Notes: generated by a model not told the origin, from the letters alone. Shown: positions 1 through 8,341, counted from the stretch's first letter. The stretch is 64,000 nt of DNA from Novipirellula aureliae (GCF_007860185.1 NZ_SJPY01000012.1:51510-115509); one strand, 5' to 3'. Made by a program: numbers and translations.

Positions 1-329
1 CCGCGCAAGGCGACGAGAATTGCAAAATGGCACTCGATGTGTTTGTCGAAGAAATTCGAAGACATCTCGGCGGCATGATGGTCGCACTTGGTGGCGTCGA
101 TGCCATCGTCTTCACAGCAGGCATTGGCGAGAATGATGACGAGATCCGGTCCGCCGTCTGTGCGAACTTGGAGGAGTTTGGCATTGTCGTCGATACCGAA
201 GCCAATGCAAACCTTCGTGGTGAAGCATGTTTCCATGCCACGAACAGTGGCACACAATTATGGGTGATCCCAACGAATGAAGAAATTGTCGTTGCTCGCC
301 AAACCGTCGCTGTCCTCCAACAGAATTAG
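1..329 (+). CDS. ackA: Acetate kinase, C-terminal fragment (start lies left of window)
   Basis: The reading frame is open from the left edge (first full codon at base 3) to the stop at 327-329, giving the last 108 residues of an acetate/propionate kinase. The motif FTAGIGEN followed by D-E-I-R is the conserved ASKHA nucleotide-binding segment near the C terminus of this family. Acetate kinase makes ATP from an acyl-phosphate. In planctomycete microcompartment loci it acts on the acyl-phosphate made from acyl-CoA by a phosphotransacylase, so the likely product here is lactate or acetate. It is followed after 37 bases by a shell vertex gene on the same strand, consistent with one operon. The internal ATG at 27 is not the true start. 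Identity is secure; physiological substrate is inferred. Confidence 0.93.
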   Translation, partial: AQGDENCKMALDVFVEEIRRHLGGMMVALGGVDAIVFTAGIGENDDEIRSAVCANLEEFGIVVDTEANANLRGEACFHATNSGTQLWVIPTNEEIVVARQTVAVLQQN

Positions 330-366
330 CGTTTCGTAATCGTTCCTCCGAACAAGTTTTCAACCC

Positions 367-678
367 ATGTTTATCGCTCGAGTTACCGGATCGGTCGTCA
401 GCACTCAAAAGGTGCAAACGATGACTGGCCACAAGCTTCTCATTGTCGAGCCCTATCGGCTTGAGAGTGAAAAGCGTCAATCGCTTGAAACGACAGGACG
501 AACATTTGTTGCGGTCGACACGATCGGGGCGGGAGAAGGCGAATTTGTGCTAATCACCCAAGGCAGTAGTGCTCGGCTCACTCCTGAGACCAAGACTTTA
601 CCAATCGACGCGGTCATTATTGGCATCGTCGACAATGTTCATATCGACAAAACCAGCGTCTACAACCGAAATAATTAA
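367..678 (+). CDS. BMC vertex protein, EutN/CcmL family (first of three)
   Basis: A 103-residue protein of the EutN/CcmL (BMC-P) family, whose pentamers cap the vertices of polyhedral microcompartment shells. Supporting sequence is the N-terminal start MFIARVTGSV, the L-L-I-V-E-P strand, the V-A-V-D-x-I-G-A-G-E-G-E-F-V segment typical of the fold, and the terminal IIGIVDNV strand. It has a longer tail after IVDN than the two paralogues in this locus. It sits two bases upstream of the aldehyde dehydrogenase ATG, so the genes are tightly coupled. No clear Shine-Dalgarno sequence precedes it. Confidence 0.93.
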   Translation: MFIARVTGSVVSTQKVQTMTGHKLLIVEPYRLESEKRQSLETTGRTFVAVDTIGAGEGEFVLITQGSSARLTPETKTLPIDAVIIGIVDNVHIDKTSVYNRNN

Positions 679-680
679 TC

Positions 681-2189
681 ATGCAATTCGATGAATCTAT
701 AATCCGCAGCGTCGTCGCTCAAGTCTTAGCAGAAGTGGGCCCACCGCCGACGACTGCCGGGGTCGACCCAAGTTGTGGTTGCCCTCTTTCCAACGGAGCC
801 GCCCCGAATGGAGCCGCCCTGAACGGAGCCGCCCTGAATGGTGGTGGTGGCAATAGCGACGAGGGCAAATACGGGATCTTCTACGATGCCGATTCCGCCG
901 TCGCCGCGGCACGCAAAGCGTACGAGCAATTACGCGAGCGTCCAATTGCGGATCGAAAGAAGATTATTTCGATTATTCGCCGCATCGCGATCGCGGACTG
1001 CGAAGAGCTTGGCTTGATGGAGATGGCGGAAACCAAGATTGGTCGCCCCCTCCACAAGATCGAGAAGCTAAAAACGCTTGGCGAACTTTCTCCTGGTGTC
1101 GAGTTTTTAGAGTCACTTTGTTTCAGTGGCGATCACGGACTAGCGGTTATCGAACGTGCTCCGTTCGGCGTCATTGCTGCGATTACCCCCTCGACACATA
1201 GTTTGCCAACCTTGACCGGTAACTCGGTTAGCATGATCGCGGGCGGCAACGCTGTTGTTTGTAATCCACACCCTTCGGGAAAGAAGGTCGCTGCGGAGGG
1301 GGTTCGACGCTACAACAAGGCGATTCTTGAAGAGGTCGGTATCGATAACCTGATGTGCGTGATTGCGGAACCGACACTCGAAAGTGCGGGCAAACTCTTC
1401 TCCAACCGAGACGTCGCGCTGATCTGCGTGACAGGCGGCCCGGCAGTTGGTCGAGCGGCACTCAATAGTGGCAAACGCGCCGTCGTCGCGGGCCCCGGCA
1501 ACCCACCGGTGGTCGTTGATGAGACCGCTGATTTGGATAACGCCGCTCGTTGTATCATTCAAGGTGCTGCCTACGACAACAACCTGCTTTGCATCGCCGA
1601 GAAAGAGGTGTTTGTGGTCGAAAGTGTTTTCGATGACATGATGAAAGCGATGAAACGAGCCGGGGCGGTCCAGCTCAACAGCGAACAAATCGCGGCATTA
1701 ACCAGCAAAGCAATCACCCAAGCGGGTGATGACAATCATGATGTCGCTGCGAAAGAATTTATCGGAAAAGATGCCAAGGTGATTGCCGCTGCGGCAGGCG
1801 TGAGCGTTCCCGACGACTGCGAGTTAATCTTTGGTGAAACCAACTTCGAGCACCCGTTCGTTGGCGTCGAACAAATGATGCCTTTCGTTCCATTCGTTCG
1901 AGCGAAGTGTGTCGATACAGCGATCGCGATGGCCAAGGAAGCCGAGCACGGTTTCCGACACACCGCAATTATCCATTCTCGCAACGTTCGCAATATGACC
2001 AAGATGGGTCGAGAATTGGACACGACTTTGTATGTCAAGAATGGCCCCTGCATGGCGGGGCTTGGGCTTGGCGGGGAGGGATATGTCTCCTTTTCCATCG
2101 CGGGGCCGACAGGTGAAGGAGTCACGTCGCCAACCACCTTTACTCGTGAACGTCGCTGCACCATGGTCGACGAATTGCGAGTGGTTTAG
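681..2189 (+). CDS. CoA-acylating aldehyde dehydrogenase of the microcompartment (EutE/PduP type)
   Basis: A 502-residue CoA-dependent aldehyde dehydrogenase that should oxidise a short aldehyde (lactaldehyde, propionaldehyde or acetaldehyde) to acyl-CoA with NAD+. The nucleophile is Cys304 in NNLLCIAE, and the segment around residues 187-200 (AGGNAVVCNPHPSG) matches the family's nucleotide-binding region. Residues 1-19 form a predicted amphipathic helix (S-I-I-R-S-V-V-A-Q-V-L) joined to the catalytic part by a low-complexity Asn-Gly-Ala linker, the usual layout of an N-terminal encapsulation peptide. The linker is coded by tandem 15-bp repeats. It lies between two vertex-protein genes, so it is almost certainly lumenal. 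Exact aldehyde is not readable from sequence. Confidence 0.94.
   Translation: MQFDESIIRSVVAQVLAEVGPPPTTAGVDPSCGCPLSNGAAPNGAALNGAALNGGGGNSDEGKYGIFYDADSAVAAARKAYEQLRERPIADRKKIISIIRRIAIADCEELGLMEMAETKIGRPLHKIEKLKTLGELSPGVEFLESLCFSGDHGLAVIERAPFGVIAAITPSTHSLPTLTGNSVSMIAGGNAVVCNPHPSGKKVAAEGVRRYNKAILEEVGIDNLMCVIAEPTLESAGKLFSNRDVALICVTGGPAVGRAALNSGKRAVVAGPGNPPVVVDETADLDNAARCIIQGAAYDNNLLCIAEKEVFVVESVFDDMMKAMKRAGAVQLNSEQIAALTSKAITQAGDDNHDVAAKEFIGKDAKVIAAAAGVSVPDDCELIFGETNFEHPFVGVEQMMPFVPFVRAKCVDTAIAMAKEAEHGFRHTAIIHSRNVRNMTKMGRELDTTLYVKNGPCMAGLGLGGEGYVSFSIAGPTGEGVTSPTTFTRERRCTMVDELRVV
792..836 (+). repeat. Three 15-bp tandem repeats coding the encapsulation linker
   Basis: Three consecutive copies of a 15-bp unit of the form aacggagccgccctg, with C/T variation at two positions, encode Asn-Gly-Ala-Ala-(Pro/Leu) repeats between the predicted targeting helix and the catalytic domain of the aldehyde dehydrogenase. 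The length keeps frame, so copy-number change would alter linker length without breaking the gene. Confidence 0.9.
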
Positions 2190-2192
2190 AAG

Positions 2193-2450
2193 ATGCAACC
2201 AGCAATCGTTCTCGGGTCGGCTCGCGCCACAATCAAACACCAAAGCTTAGAAGGGCGTCGGCTTGTGGTGCTGCAACCGACCGGAGTCGATGACGCCCCG
2301 GATGGTCCTCCGCTACTCGCGATTGATGGCGTTGGATGCCGAAAAGGGGACCGCGTGATCGCAACGAGCGATGGCTCGTTCGCCCGAGAATTAACGAAAC
2401 ACGAAAACACACCGGCTCGCTGGAGCGTTGTCGGAATTATTGATAACTGA
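2193..2450 (+). CDS. BMC vertex protein, EutN/CcmL family (second of three)
   Basis: An 85-residue BMC-P protein, close to the minimal length of the family. It shows the opening strand A-I-V-L-G-S-A-R-A-T, the core segment A-I-D-G-V-G-C-R-K-G-D-R-V, and ends in VVGIIDN, the family's final strand. It begins three bases after the aldehyde dehydrogenase stop, and its TGA stop shares its last base with the ATG of the next gene (TGATG), which suggests translational coupling. Three vertex paralogues in one operon suggest mixed or position-specific pentamers, but this is inference. Confidence 0.92.
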   Translation: MQPAIVLGSARATIKHQSLEGRRLVVLQPTGVDDAPDGPPLLAIDGVGCRKGDRVIATSDGSFARELTKHENTPARWSVVGIIDN

Positions 2451-3106
2451 TGAAATCCATTCACGACACCACCAAGATGATCGCCATCGATTCGATTGAC
2501 GCCGTATGGCTCAAGGCGATCGTTCGCCAGGTCGTGTCGAAAGTGGAGGTGCAGAAGGCGGCTCTGGCAGCAAAACCCGCTCCGTCACCCGAAACGTTCA
2601 GCGGAAAATTGGTCTCGCTCGAAACGATTGAACAATGGGCTCGATCGCGAAAGTCCGAAATCAAAATTGGATCGAAGACAATCGTGACACCCGCTGCGAT
2701 CGATGAAGCGAAGCGGCATGGAATCACGATTTCACGCGGTGAGATTTCACGCGGTGAATCGTGTAGCAAGTCGTCGCAGCCGAGTACTGTTGGCGGTTCA
2801 ATTGGGAAGGATTCAACCGAATACGATATTAGCGATAGCCAAGATCCGCATCGGGCTGTGCTGATCTCGGAGCAACTGCGGCGTCGTCATGCAAAGGGGT
2901 CGGCGGTGATCGTATGTAGCGATACGCCGGCAGTGGATGTTTTTCGCCTGTGCAGCGAAAATCGACGAACCGTCATGATTTCGGATTTCGCCTCCGTCGA
3001 ACGGTTTGAGAACGAATTATCCCCCGACGTGTGGGTGTTAGATATGAAGAAACTAAACTTAATCGCAGCGGTCAATGCTGCCCAGAAAATACTTGAGCTA
3101 CGCTAG
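2450..3106 (+). CDS. Microcompartment-associated protein of unknown function with possible targeting helix
   Basis: A 218-residue protein not confidently assigned to a family. Around residues 18-32 is a predicted amphipathic helix (W-L-K-A-I-V-R-Q-V-V) resembling encapsulation peptides. Residues 53-92 contain L-V-S-L-E-T-I-E-Q-W and I-V-T-P-A-A-I-D-E-A, a pattern (acidic helix, then TPxA) that recalls N-terminal parts of other microcompartment proteins such as EutT-like ones. Residues 130-218 look like a small alpha/beta domain with strands A-V-I-V-C and V-W-V-L-D-M, weakly RpiB-like. The central hinge carries a perfect 15-bp duplication giving ISRGE twice. The start is fixed by the TGATG overlap with the preceding vertex gene. 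Function should be tied to the lumen; a cargo or scaffold role is only a guess. Confidence 0.8.
   Translation: MKSIHDTTKMIAIDSIDAVWLKAIVRQVVSKVEVQKAALAAKPAPSPETFSGKLVSLETIEQWARSRKSEIKIGSKTIVTPAAIDEAKRHGITISRGEISRGESCSKSSQPSTVGGSIGKDSTEYDISDSQDPHRAVLISEQLRRRHAKGSAVIVCSDTPAVDVFRLCSENRRTVMISDFASVERFENELSPDVWVLDMKKLNLIAAVNAAQKILELR
2728..2757 (+). repeat. Perfect 15-bp tandem duplication inside the unknown microcompartment gene
   Basis: The unit gatttcacgcggtga occurs twice head to tail without mismatch, giving the peptide repeat ISRGE-ISRGE between the two halves of the protein. Identity suggests a recent slippage event. Confidence 0.95.
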
Positions 3107-3147
3107 TTTGAAAGTCGTAGCAGAACTGCACAAACAAAAAGTCACCA

Positions 3148-3429
3148 ATGAAGATTGCTCGTACGATCGGCACCGTTACGCTTGCTCGCTTCCATCCTTC
3201 CCTGGGTGCAGCGAACTTGCGATATGTGGAGGTCGTTGATTCGATCGATCGAATCGACGTAGAACCACTCGGCGGGGATTGTATTGTCGCATGGGATCTC
3301 TGCGGATGTGCGGCAGGTGATCTCGTCGCCTTGGCGGAGGGCCCCGAAGCGGCTCAGCCGTTTAAGCCCGATGTGAAAGCGATCGATGCCTCGATCGTGG
3401 CACTGCTCGACAACGTGAACTTACAATAA
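3148..3429 (+). CDS. BMC vertex protein, EutN/CcmL family (third of three)
   Basis: A 93-residue BMC-P protein. It opens with M-K-I-A-R-T-I-G-T-V-T-L, carries the V-A-W-D-L-C-G-C-A-A-G-D-L-V core where the family usually has D-x-x-G-A-G-x-G-D, and ends with IVALLDNVN. The substitution of the usual glycine-rich core by C-G-C-A-A-G sets it apart from the first copy. It is 41 bases beyond the unknown protein and 58 bases before the aldolase, all on one strand. Confidence 0.91.
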   Translation: MKIARTIGTVTLARFHPSLGAANLRYVEVVDSIDRIDVEPLGGDCIVAWDLCGCAAGDLVALAEGPEAAQPFKPDVKAIDASIVALLDNVNLQ

Positions 3430-3487
3430 TCAATTTGGCGAACTAACAAACCGACGAAACCTTTTTACTCTTCAGGAAATAGGAATT

Positions 3488-4357
3488 ATGCAAAACCTAC
3501 ACAAGATCAAGCAAGACATGTGCGACATTGGTCGTCGTATCTACAACCGTCAATTCGCCGCGGCCAACGATGGGAACATTACGGTTCGCGTTAGCGAAAA
3601 TGAATTGCTTTGTACGCCGACGCTACACTGCAAAGGTTACTTGAAGCCTGAAGACATCTCGCTTGTCGATATGACGGGCAAACAACTCGCGGGCAGCAAG
3701 CCACGAAGTAGCGAAGCGCTGCTCCATATCGAAATCTACAAGCAGCGTGCCGACGTGAAGAGCGTCGTGCATTGCCACCCGCCACATGCGACCGCCTTCG
3801 CGATTGCTCGCGAGCCCATTCCTCAGTGCGTTTTGCCTGAGGTCGAAGTTTTCCTTGGTGACGTTCCGATCACGAAATACGAAACACCTGGCGGGCAAGC
3901 GTTTGCGGATACCATTTTGCCATTCGTTGATAAGACGAACGTTATGATCTTGGCCAATCACGGAACGGTTAGCTATGGCGAATCGGTTGAAAAAGCTTAT
4001 TGGTGGACCGAGATTCTCGATGCTTATTGCCGCATGTTGATGTTGGCGAAGCAGCTAGGCAACGTTTCCTACTTGGGCAATGAGAAGGCACAAGAGCTCT
4101 TGGATCTCAAGGACAAGTGGGGATACAAGGATCCACGCAATACGCCCGAGTACAAGAATTGCGACATTTGTGCGAACGATATTTTCCGAAACTCATGGGC
4201 TGATTCGGATGTCGATCGTCGCGCGTTCCCCGCCCCCGCACCAGCGGCTCCAGCACCCGCTGCAAGCAGTTCCAACGGTTCGGCAAGCGGTAGCGTCAAC
4301 GAAGAGCAGTTGGTGAAGTTGATCACCGACGAAGTGCTTCGGCAAATGCAGAAATAG
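3488..4357 (+). CDS. Class II sugar-phosphate aldolase with C-terminal encapsulation tail (fuculose/rhamnulose-1-phosphate type)
   Basis: A 289-residue zinc aldolase of the AraD/FucA family. Zinc ligands are visible in V-V-H-C-H-P-P-H and in L-A-N-H-G-T-V, and the acidic catalytic residue is likely in S-S-E-A-L-L-H. These enzymes cleave L-fuculose- or L-rhamnulose-1-phosphate to DHAP and L-lactaldehyde. After residue 240 the protein continues into an Ala-Pro linker, then Ser-Asn-Gly-rich sequence, then a terminal amphipathic helix (E-Q-L-V-K-L-I-T-D-E-V-L), a C-terminal encapsulation peptide layout. With the aldehyde dehydrogenase it forms the core lumenal pathway: aldol cleavage releases the toxic aldehyde inside the shell. 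The sugar specificity is inferred from the locus type. Confidence 0.93.
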   Translation: MQNLHKIKQDMCDIGRRIYNRQFAAANDGNITVRVSENELLCTPTLHCKGYLKPEDISLVDMTGKQLAGSKPRSSEALLHIEIYKQRADVKSVVHCHPPHATAFAIAREPIPQCVLPEVEVFLGDVPITKYETPGGQAFADTILPFVDKTNVMILANHGTVSYGESVEKAYWWTEILDAYCRMLMLAKQLGNVSYLGNEKAQELLDLKDKWGYKDPRNTPEYKNCDICANDIFRNSWADSDVDRRAFPAPAPAAPAPAASSSNGSASGSVNEEQLVKLITDEVLRQMQK

Positions 4358-4404
4358 TAACGCGGGCATGAACTAAAGACTCCTTATTGAAGATATCCTG
4401 ATCT

Positions 4405-5346
4405 ATGAAAGTTTCTATTATCGGTGGTGGCGGACTCGTTGGTTCGTGTGCTGCTTACGCGCTACAATGTGGCGGGCTCGTTCGAGAAATTGCTTTGCTA
4501 GACGTCAACCAAGAGCTGGCGGTTGGGCAAGCGTTGGATTTGCAACACGGCGGACCGAGCATCGCGGACCAAACGATCCAAGGCGGCAGCTACGAGCACA
4601 TTCCCGACAGCGACATTATCTGTATCACCGCAGGTCTTCGCCGCAAGCCGGACGAATCGCGTTTGGACCTGATTAACCGTAACACCGACCTGTTTGTGCA
4701 AATTCTTCGCGACGTGAAGGCCGCAGGCATCAAGTCGACCGCCATCGTGTTGGTCGTTAGCAATCCAGTCGACATTTTAACATACGTCGCGGCACAGACA
4801 CTCGGTTTGCCAATCAATCAGGTGATTGGGCTAGGAACCCAGCTTGATACGATTCGTTTTTGCTCTTTGATCGCGGAAGAATTGAACGCTCCTCCGACGC
4901 AAACCAAGGCTCTGATCTTGGGCGAGCACGGTGAATCGATGGTGCCTATCTGGAGCAGTGCAACGATCGGTGGACTGCCGCTCGATAAGTTCTCTGGCTG
5001 GGATCATGGTGTCGCTTCCAAGGTGTTCACTCGTACTCGCGGAAGCGGGGCCGAAGTGATCAAACGGAAAGGTGGGGCTGGATTTGCAGTCGGTATTGCA
5101 ATTCGAGATTGCATTGACGCAATTGCGCTCGATCGAAGATGTATTCTGCCGGTGAGCTCTGTACAAGACGGATGTTACGGCATCCGCGATGTCGCGTTGT
5201 CGGTTCCTACGGTCGTTGGACGTACTGGCGTGATGCGACGAATCGAACTCGATTTATGGCCAAAAGAAATTCAAGGCATTCGGGCCAGCGGTACGGCGTT
5301 AAGAAGTACGCTCAGCGCAGTGATGCCTCGGGTGGGAAGCCTTTAA
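4405..5346 (+). CDS. L-lactate/malate dehydrogenase family enzyme of the microcompartment locus
   Basis: A 313-residue NAD-dependent 2-hydroxyacid dehydrogenase. The dinucleotide motif is I-I-G-G-G-G-L-V-G at residues 5-13, with Asp33 at the end of the second strand favouring NAD(H). The active site is intact: Arg86 in D-E-S-R-L, D-T-I-R, and the catalytic histidine in G-E-H-G-E-S. The specificity position before K-P-D-E-S-R is Arg80, as in malate dehydrogenases, where lactate dehydrogenases have Gln. It is the last gene on this strand; its stop overlaps the stop of the convergent membrane protein. It probably balances NAD+/NADH for the aldehyde dehydrogenase. Whether it uses pyruvate, oxaloacetate or another substrate is uncertain. 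Confidence 0.9.
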   Translation: MKVSIIGGGGLVGSCAAYALQCGGLVREIALLDVNQELAVGQALDLQHGGPSIADQTIQGGSYEHIPDSDIICITAGLRRKPDESRLDLINRNTDLFVQILRDVKAAGIKSTAIVLVVSNPVDILTYVAAQTLGLPINQVIGLGTQLDTIRFCSLIAEELNAPPTQTKALILGEHGESMVPIWSSATIGGLPLDKFSGWDHGVASKVFTRTRGSGAEVIKRKGGAGFAVGIAIRDCIDAIALDRRCILPVSSVQDGCYGIRDVALSVPTVVGRTGVMRRIELDLWPKEIQGIRASGTALRSTLSAVMPRVGSL

Positions 5347-5813
5347 TTCACTTCAACGTCAGCAAACATGTTTTTGCAATCGCGACGAAACCAAGCGTAA
5401 CCGATACCGATGGTGAGAACGCAGTACGTTGCGATCCAGACGGGATGAACATTCGCATCAAGCATGCGAGGTGTGTCGAGAAATCGGTCGCCCATCCACC
5501 AGGCGAGCGCGAGGTACACACCGTTCGCCAAAAGGCAAAAATCGGCGATGAACCAAACGGTCCAATGGCGAACGACAGCGGCAACCGTGAGTGGCAGGAT
5601 GACACCCAGCAGCGGGCCTGCCCACAGCGTTAGCTGCGGATGGGGATCCGGCGAATGGAGCGAATAGGGCAACCGCCAAGGTGCCAAATCAAATTCGCGA
5701 AGCGCCGCACCGCCAAGCTTTCCGCCAATCAAGTGACCCACTTCATGCGTCAACGTCATGACCGTCCAAGACGCGACCAGCAGCATAATGAACTGCAATA
5801 GTCGTTTTAACAT
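5343..5813 (-). CDS. M50-like membrane protein with HExxH motif
   Basis: A 156-residue, very hydrophobic protein with about four membrane segments. Residues 23-27 read HEVGH within a T-L-T-H-E-V-G-H-L-I-G-G context, the zinc-binding motif of site-2-protease-like (M50) membrane peptidases. The family's second NPDG-type ligand motif is not visible, so it may be a reduced or non-proteolytic member. It is convergent with the dehydrogenase gene, with overlapping stop codons, and its start faces the kinase gene across a 250-base divergent region. The ATG at 5811-5813 is taken as start because the first membrane segment begins right behind it. Confidence 0.72.
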   Translation of the reverse strand: MLKRLLQFIMLLVASWTVMTLTHEVGHLIGGKLGGAALREFDLAPWRLPYSLHSPDPHPQLTLWAGPLLGVILPLTVAAVVRHWTVWFIADFCLLANGVYLALAWWMGDRFLDTPRMLDANVHPVWIATYCVLTIGIGYAWFRRDCKNMFADVEVN

Positions 5814-6065
5814 GCTTGGTCTCTCTGCGGTTTGTTGACAGCATCAGCGGTGCAGGTCCGAAAGTGGTCATTGTTACCGAATCCTCGATACAATGTTCGT
5901 CGCCTTTCGCTCCGCGAATATTCGCACCCCCAACGTTCTTTCGGGGAGCCAACCGCGACGATGTTTCGCCGAACGGGGGTCCATGGATTGTTTCTTCGCT
6001 ACAATACGGTCAAATAATACCATAATGGATTCCGATGCGATAAAACAAACGTTTGCGAGGAACGG

Positions 6066-8324
6066 GTGAGCGACCAAGCCAATCAACAAACAGAATTCCA
6101 AACGCAAGGTGCTCAATCGACGAGTAAGAAGCTCTCTCTCGAATCGACGACGCCTCCTGCGAAGGTTCCTGGATATCGTCTACAGCGGTTTCTTGGCGCT
6201 GGGGCGTTTGGGCAAGTCTGGGTTGGCCAAAATCTAAATACGGGTCGGGGCGTTGCCGTTAAATTTTATTTGCATCGCGGCGGAGTCAACTGGTCGCTAT
6301 TGAGCCGCGAAGTCAAGAATCTTGTTCAATTGTCCGCTGATCGGCATGTCGTGCAAGTGCTTGAAGTTGGTTGGGATGCCACACCGCCCTATTATGTCAT
6401 GGAATTGATTCAAGGCGGGTCACTCGAAGACCGTTTGCAACGGGTAGGGCGTCTAAGCGTCACCGAATCCGTTGCAATGTTTCGCGAGATTTTGATCGGA
6501 TTGAATCATTGTCATGGGAAAGGGGTTTTGCATTGCGATTTAAAACCTGCCAACATCTTGCTCGGCGAAGAGAACGAGCCTCGATTGGCTGATTTCGGTC
6601 AAAGCCGAATGTCGCATGACCAAACACCAGCTCTCGGAACTCTGTTTTACATGGCACCCGAGCAAGCCGATTTGACATCGACCCCCGATGCCCGCTGGGA
6701 CGTCTACGCGGCCGGTGCAATATTGTTTCGCTTGCTTACCGGTGAGCCACCCTATCGCAATGCCTCTCTGCTAGAACAAATCGACACCGCCGATTCGCTG
6801 CCCGTGCGGTTACAGCATTATCGGACGGCCATCCAATCGAGCGAGATTCCGACCGCTCATTCAAAAATCAAAGGTGTCGATCGATCTTTAGGTCGTATCG
6901 TCAACCGATGTTTAGAAGTCGACCCGGCGGACCGCTACGAGAACGTCCAGCAAATCCTACAAGACTTGGACGCACGGGATCGAACGCTTGCCAAGCGTCC
7001 ACTCATGCTACTTGGCATCGTCGGTCCACTACTTGTCCTTCTGGCAACCTGTTTATTCGCCGTGCGAAGTATTGAACATGCAACCGAGAGCACTCAATCG
7101 GCACTGCGTACCGAAGCATCGAGCAGCAATCAGCTGGCGGCGAAATTTGCGGCACGGACACTCGAAAGTGAACTGGAGCGATACTTCGATGCTGCTCAAC
7201 GTGAGGCTCGTTCGAAAAGTTTCCGAATGCTCCTGCAACAAACGATCGAAGATCCGAGCATTGTTCCGCTGAGGGAAATCATTGCCTCGGCCGATGCCAG
7301 TGCCGCGGAGAAGGAATCCGCCAGAGAGCAATTGCTTGATTCCCCCGTTCGCTTGGAACTACGTCAACAGTTGATTGAGCGGCTCCTTCACTTTAGCGCC
7401 ACCGATGCGGCGGGCCGACGTCCGCGTTTCGCCACGATGTTTGTTACCGACAGCACCGGCACGATGATCGCCATCGCGTATGACAAACCAGTGGAACGAG
7501 ATCAAAACAGTGCTGGACGTAACTTTGCATTCCGAACCTACTTTCATGGCGGCAGCGATGATCTTGATGAATCGATTCAAATCGACTCGATTCGCCCCCT
7601 TCGTCGCACGCATCTATCGTCAGCTTTCCAAAGTACGGCGACAGGGTTGTGGAAGGTCGCCGTCAGCACTCCGATCTACTTTACCGAACAACGCGATGAA
7701 CCGGACGCGGTCTTGGTGGCTACCATCAACCTTGGCGATTTCCAGCTTTTACAAAGTGAAGAGGGAGCGAACCAAGTTGCCGTGTTGGTCGAAGCGAGAA
7801 CGGGCGCTCGGCGCGGGACGGTCCTACAACATCCCTTAATGGATACACGACGAGAAGCGGGTGAGACGCTGGCGGATGAGAAATTCCAAATTGATGGCGA
7901 CTTGGTCAACGAGATCCTGCGCGGAGGGGATGTCAATTACAATGATCCGGTGGCAACATCCCCCGACGGAGCTCTGTACGATGGAGAATGGATCGTCGCG
8001 ATGCAACCGGTTGAATTACCGCGAAACGTTTATGACAGCCAAAGTGAACCGAGCGAAGAACCATTTACAGCCGATCAAAGTATCGAGACCGATTTGTTGG
8101 TCATGGTTCAATACCGCTTGGCAAAGGTGATGGCCCCGGTGGGAAAAATGCGGCGTGACCTGTTTTCTGAAGGAGCCCTAGCCGTGCTGTCATTGTTGGC
8201 CGTCACCATAAGCCTTTGGTTCGTTGTCCGTCGAATCAGCGAATCGGACCTTTCGATGCACTCATCGGAACACGACGCGATTCCGGAAAGCACCGGAAAT
8301 ACCGAAACCATCGCCGTCAAGTAA
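6066..8324 (+). CDS. Transmembrane Ser/Thr protein kinase with extracytoplasmic sensor domain
   Basis: A 752-residue PASTA-less Hanks-type kinase starting at GTG. The kinase domain covers about residues 37-300: Gly-loop G-A-G-A-F-G (44-49), Lys66 in V-A-V-K-F, H-C-D-L-K-P-A-N (156-163), D-F-G (176-178) and M-A-P-E-Q. The usual HRD is HCD, so this is a non-RD kinase, normally less dependent on activation-loop phosphorylation. A membrane helix at about 312-333 is followed by about 365 extracytoplasmic residues that look like a double-Cache-type sensor (strands F-A-T-M-F-V-T-D and R-P-L-R-R-T-H-L-S), then a second helix at about 699-721 and a short cytoplasmic tail. Tandem kinase-sensor-helix order suggests ligand sensing outside controls phosphorylation inside. 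Target unknown. Confidence 0.9.
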   Translation: MSDQANQQTEFQTQGAQSTSKKLSLESTTPPAKVPGYRLQRFLGAGAFGQVWVGQNLNTGRGVAVKFYLHRGGVNWSLLSREVKNLVQLSADRHVVQVLEVGWDATPPYYVMELIQGGSLEDRLQRVGRLSVTESVAMFREILIGLNHCHGKGVLHCDLKPANILLGEENEPRLADFGQSRMSHDQTPALGTLFYMAPEQADLTSTPDARWDVYAAGAILFRLLTGEPPYRNASLLEQIDTADSLPVRLQHYRTAIQSSEIPTAHSKIKGVDRSLGRIVNRCLEVDPADRYENVQQILQDLDARDRTLAKRPLMLLGIVGPLLVLLATCLFAVRSIEHATESTQSALRTEASSSNQLAAKFAARTLESELERYFDAAQREARSKSFRMLLQQTIEDPSIVPLREIIASADASAAEKESAREQLLDSPVRLELRQQLIERLLHFSATDAAGRRPRFATMFVTDSTGTMIAIAYDKPVERDQNSAGRNFAFRTYFHGGSDDLDESIQIDSIRPLRRTHLSSAFQSTATGLWKVAVSTPIYFTEQRDEPDAVLVATINLGDFQLLQSEEGANQVAVLVEARTGARRGTVLQHPLMDTRREAGETLADEKFQIDGDLVNEILRGGDVNYNDPVATSPDGALYDGEWIVAMQPVELPRNVYDSQSEPSEEPFTADQSIETDLLVMVQYRLAKVMAPVGKMRRDLFSEGALAVLSLLAVTISLWFVVRRISESDLSMHSSEHDAIPESTGNTETIAVK

Positions 8325-8341
8325 CCAAGCAGGCTGGCGTG

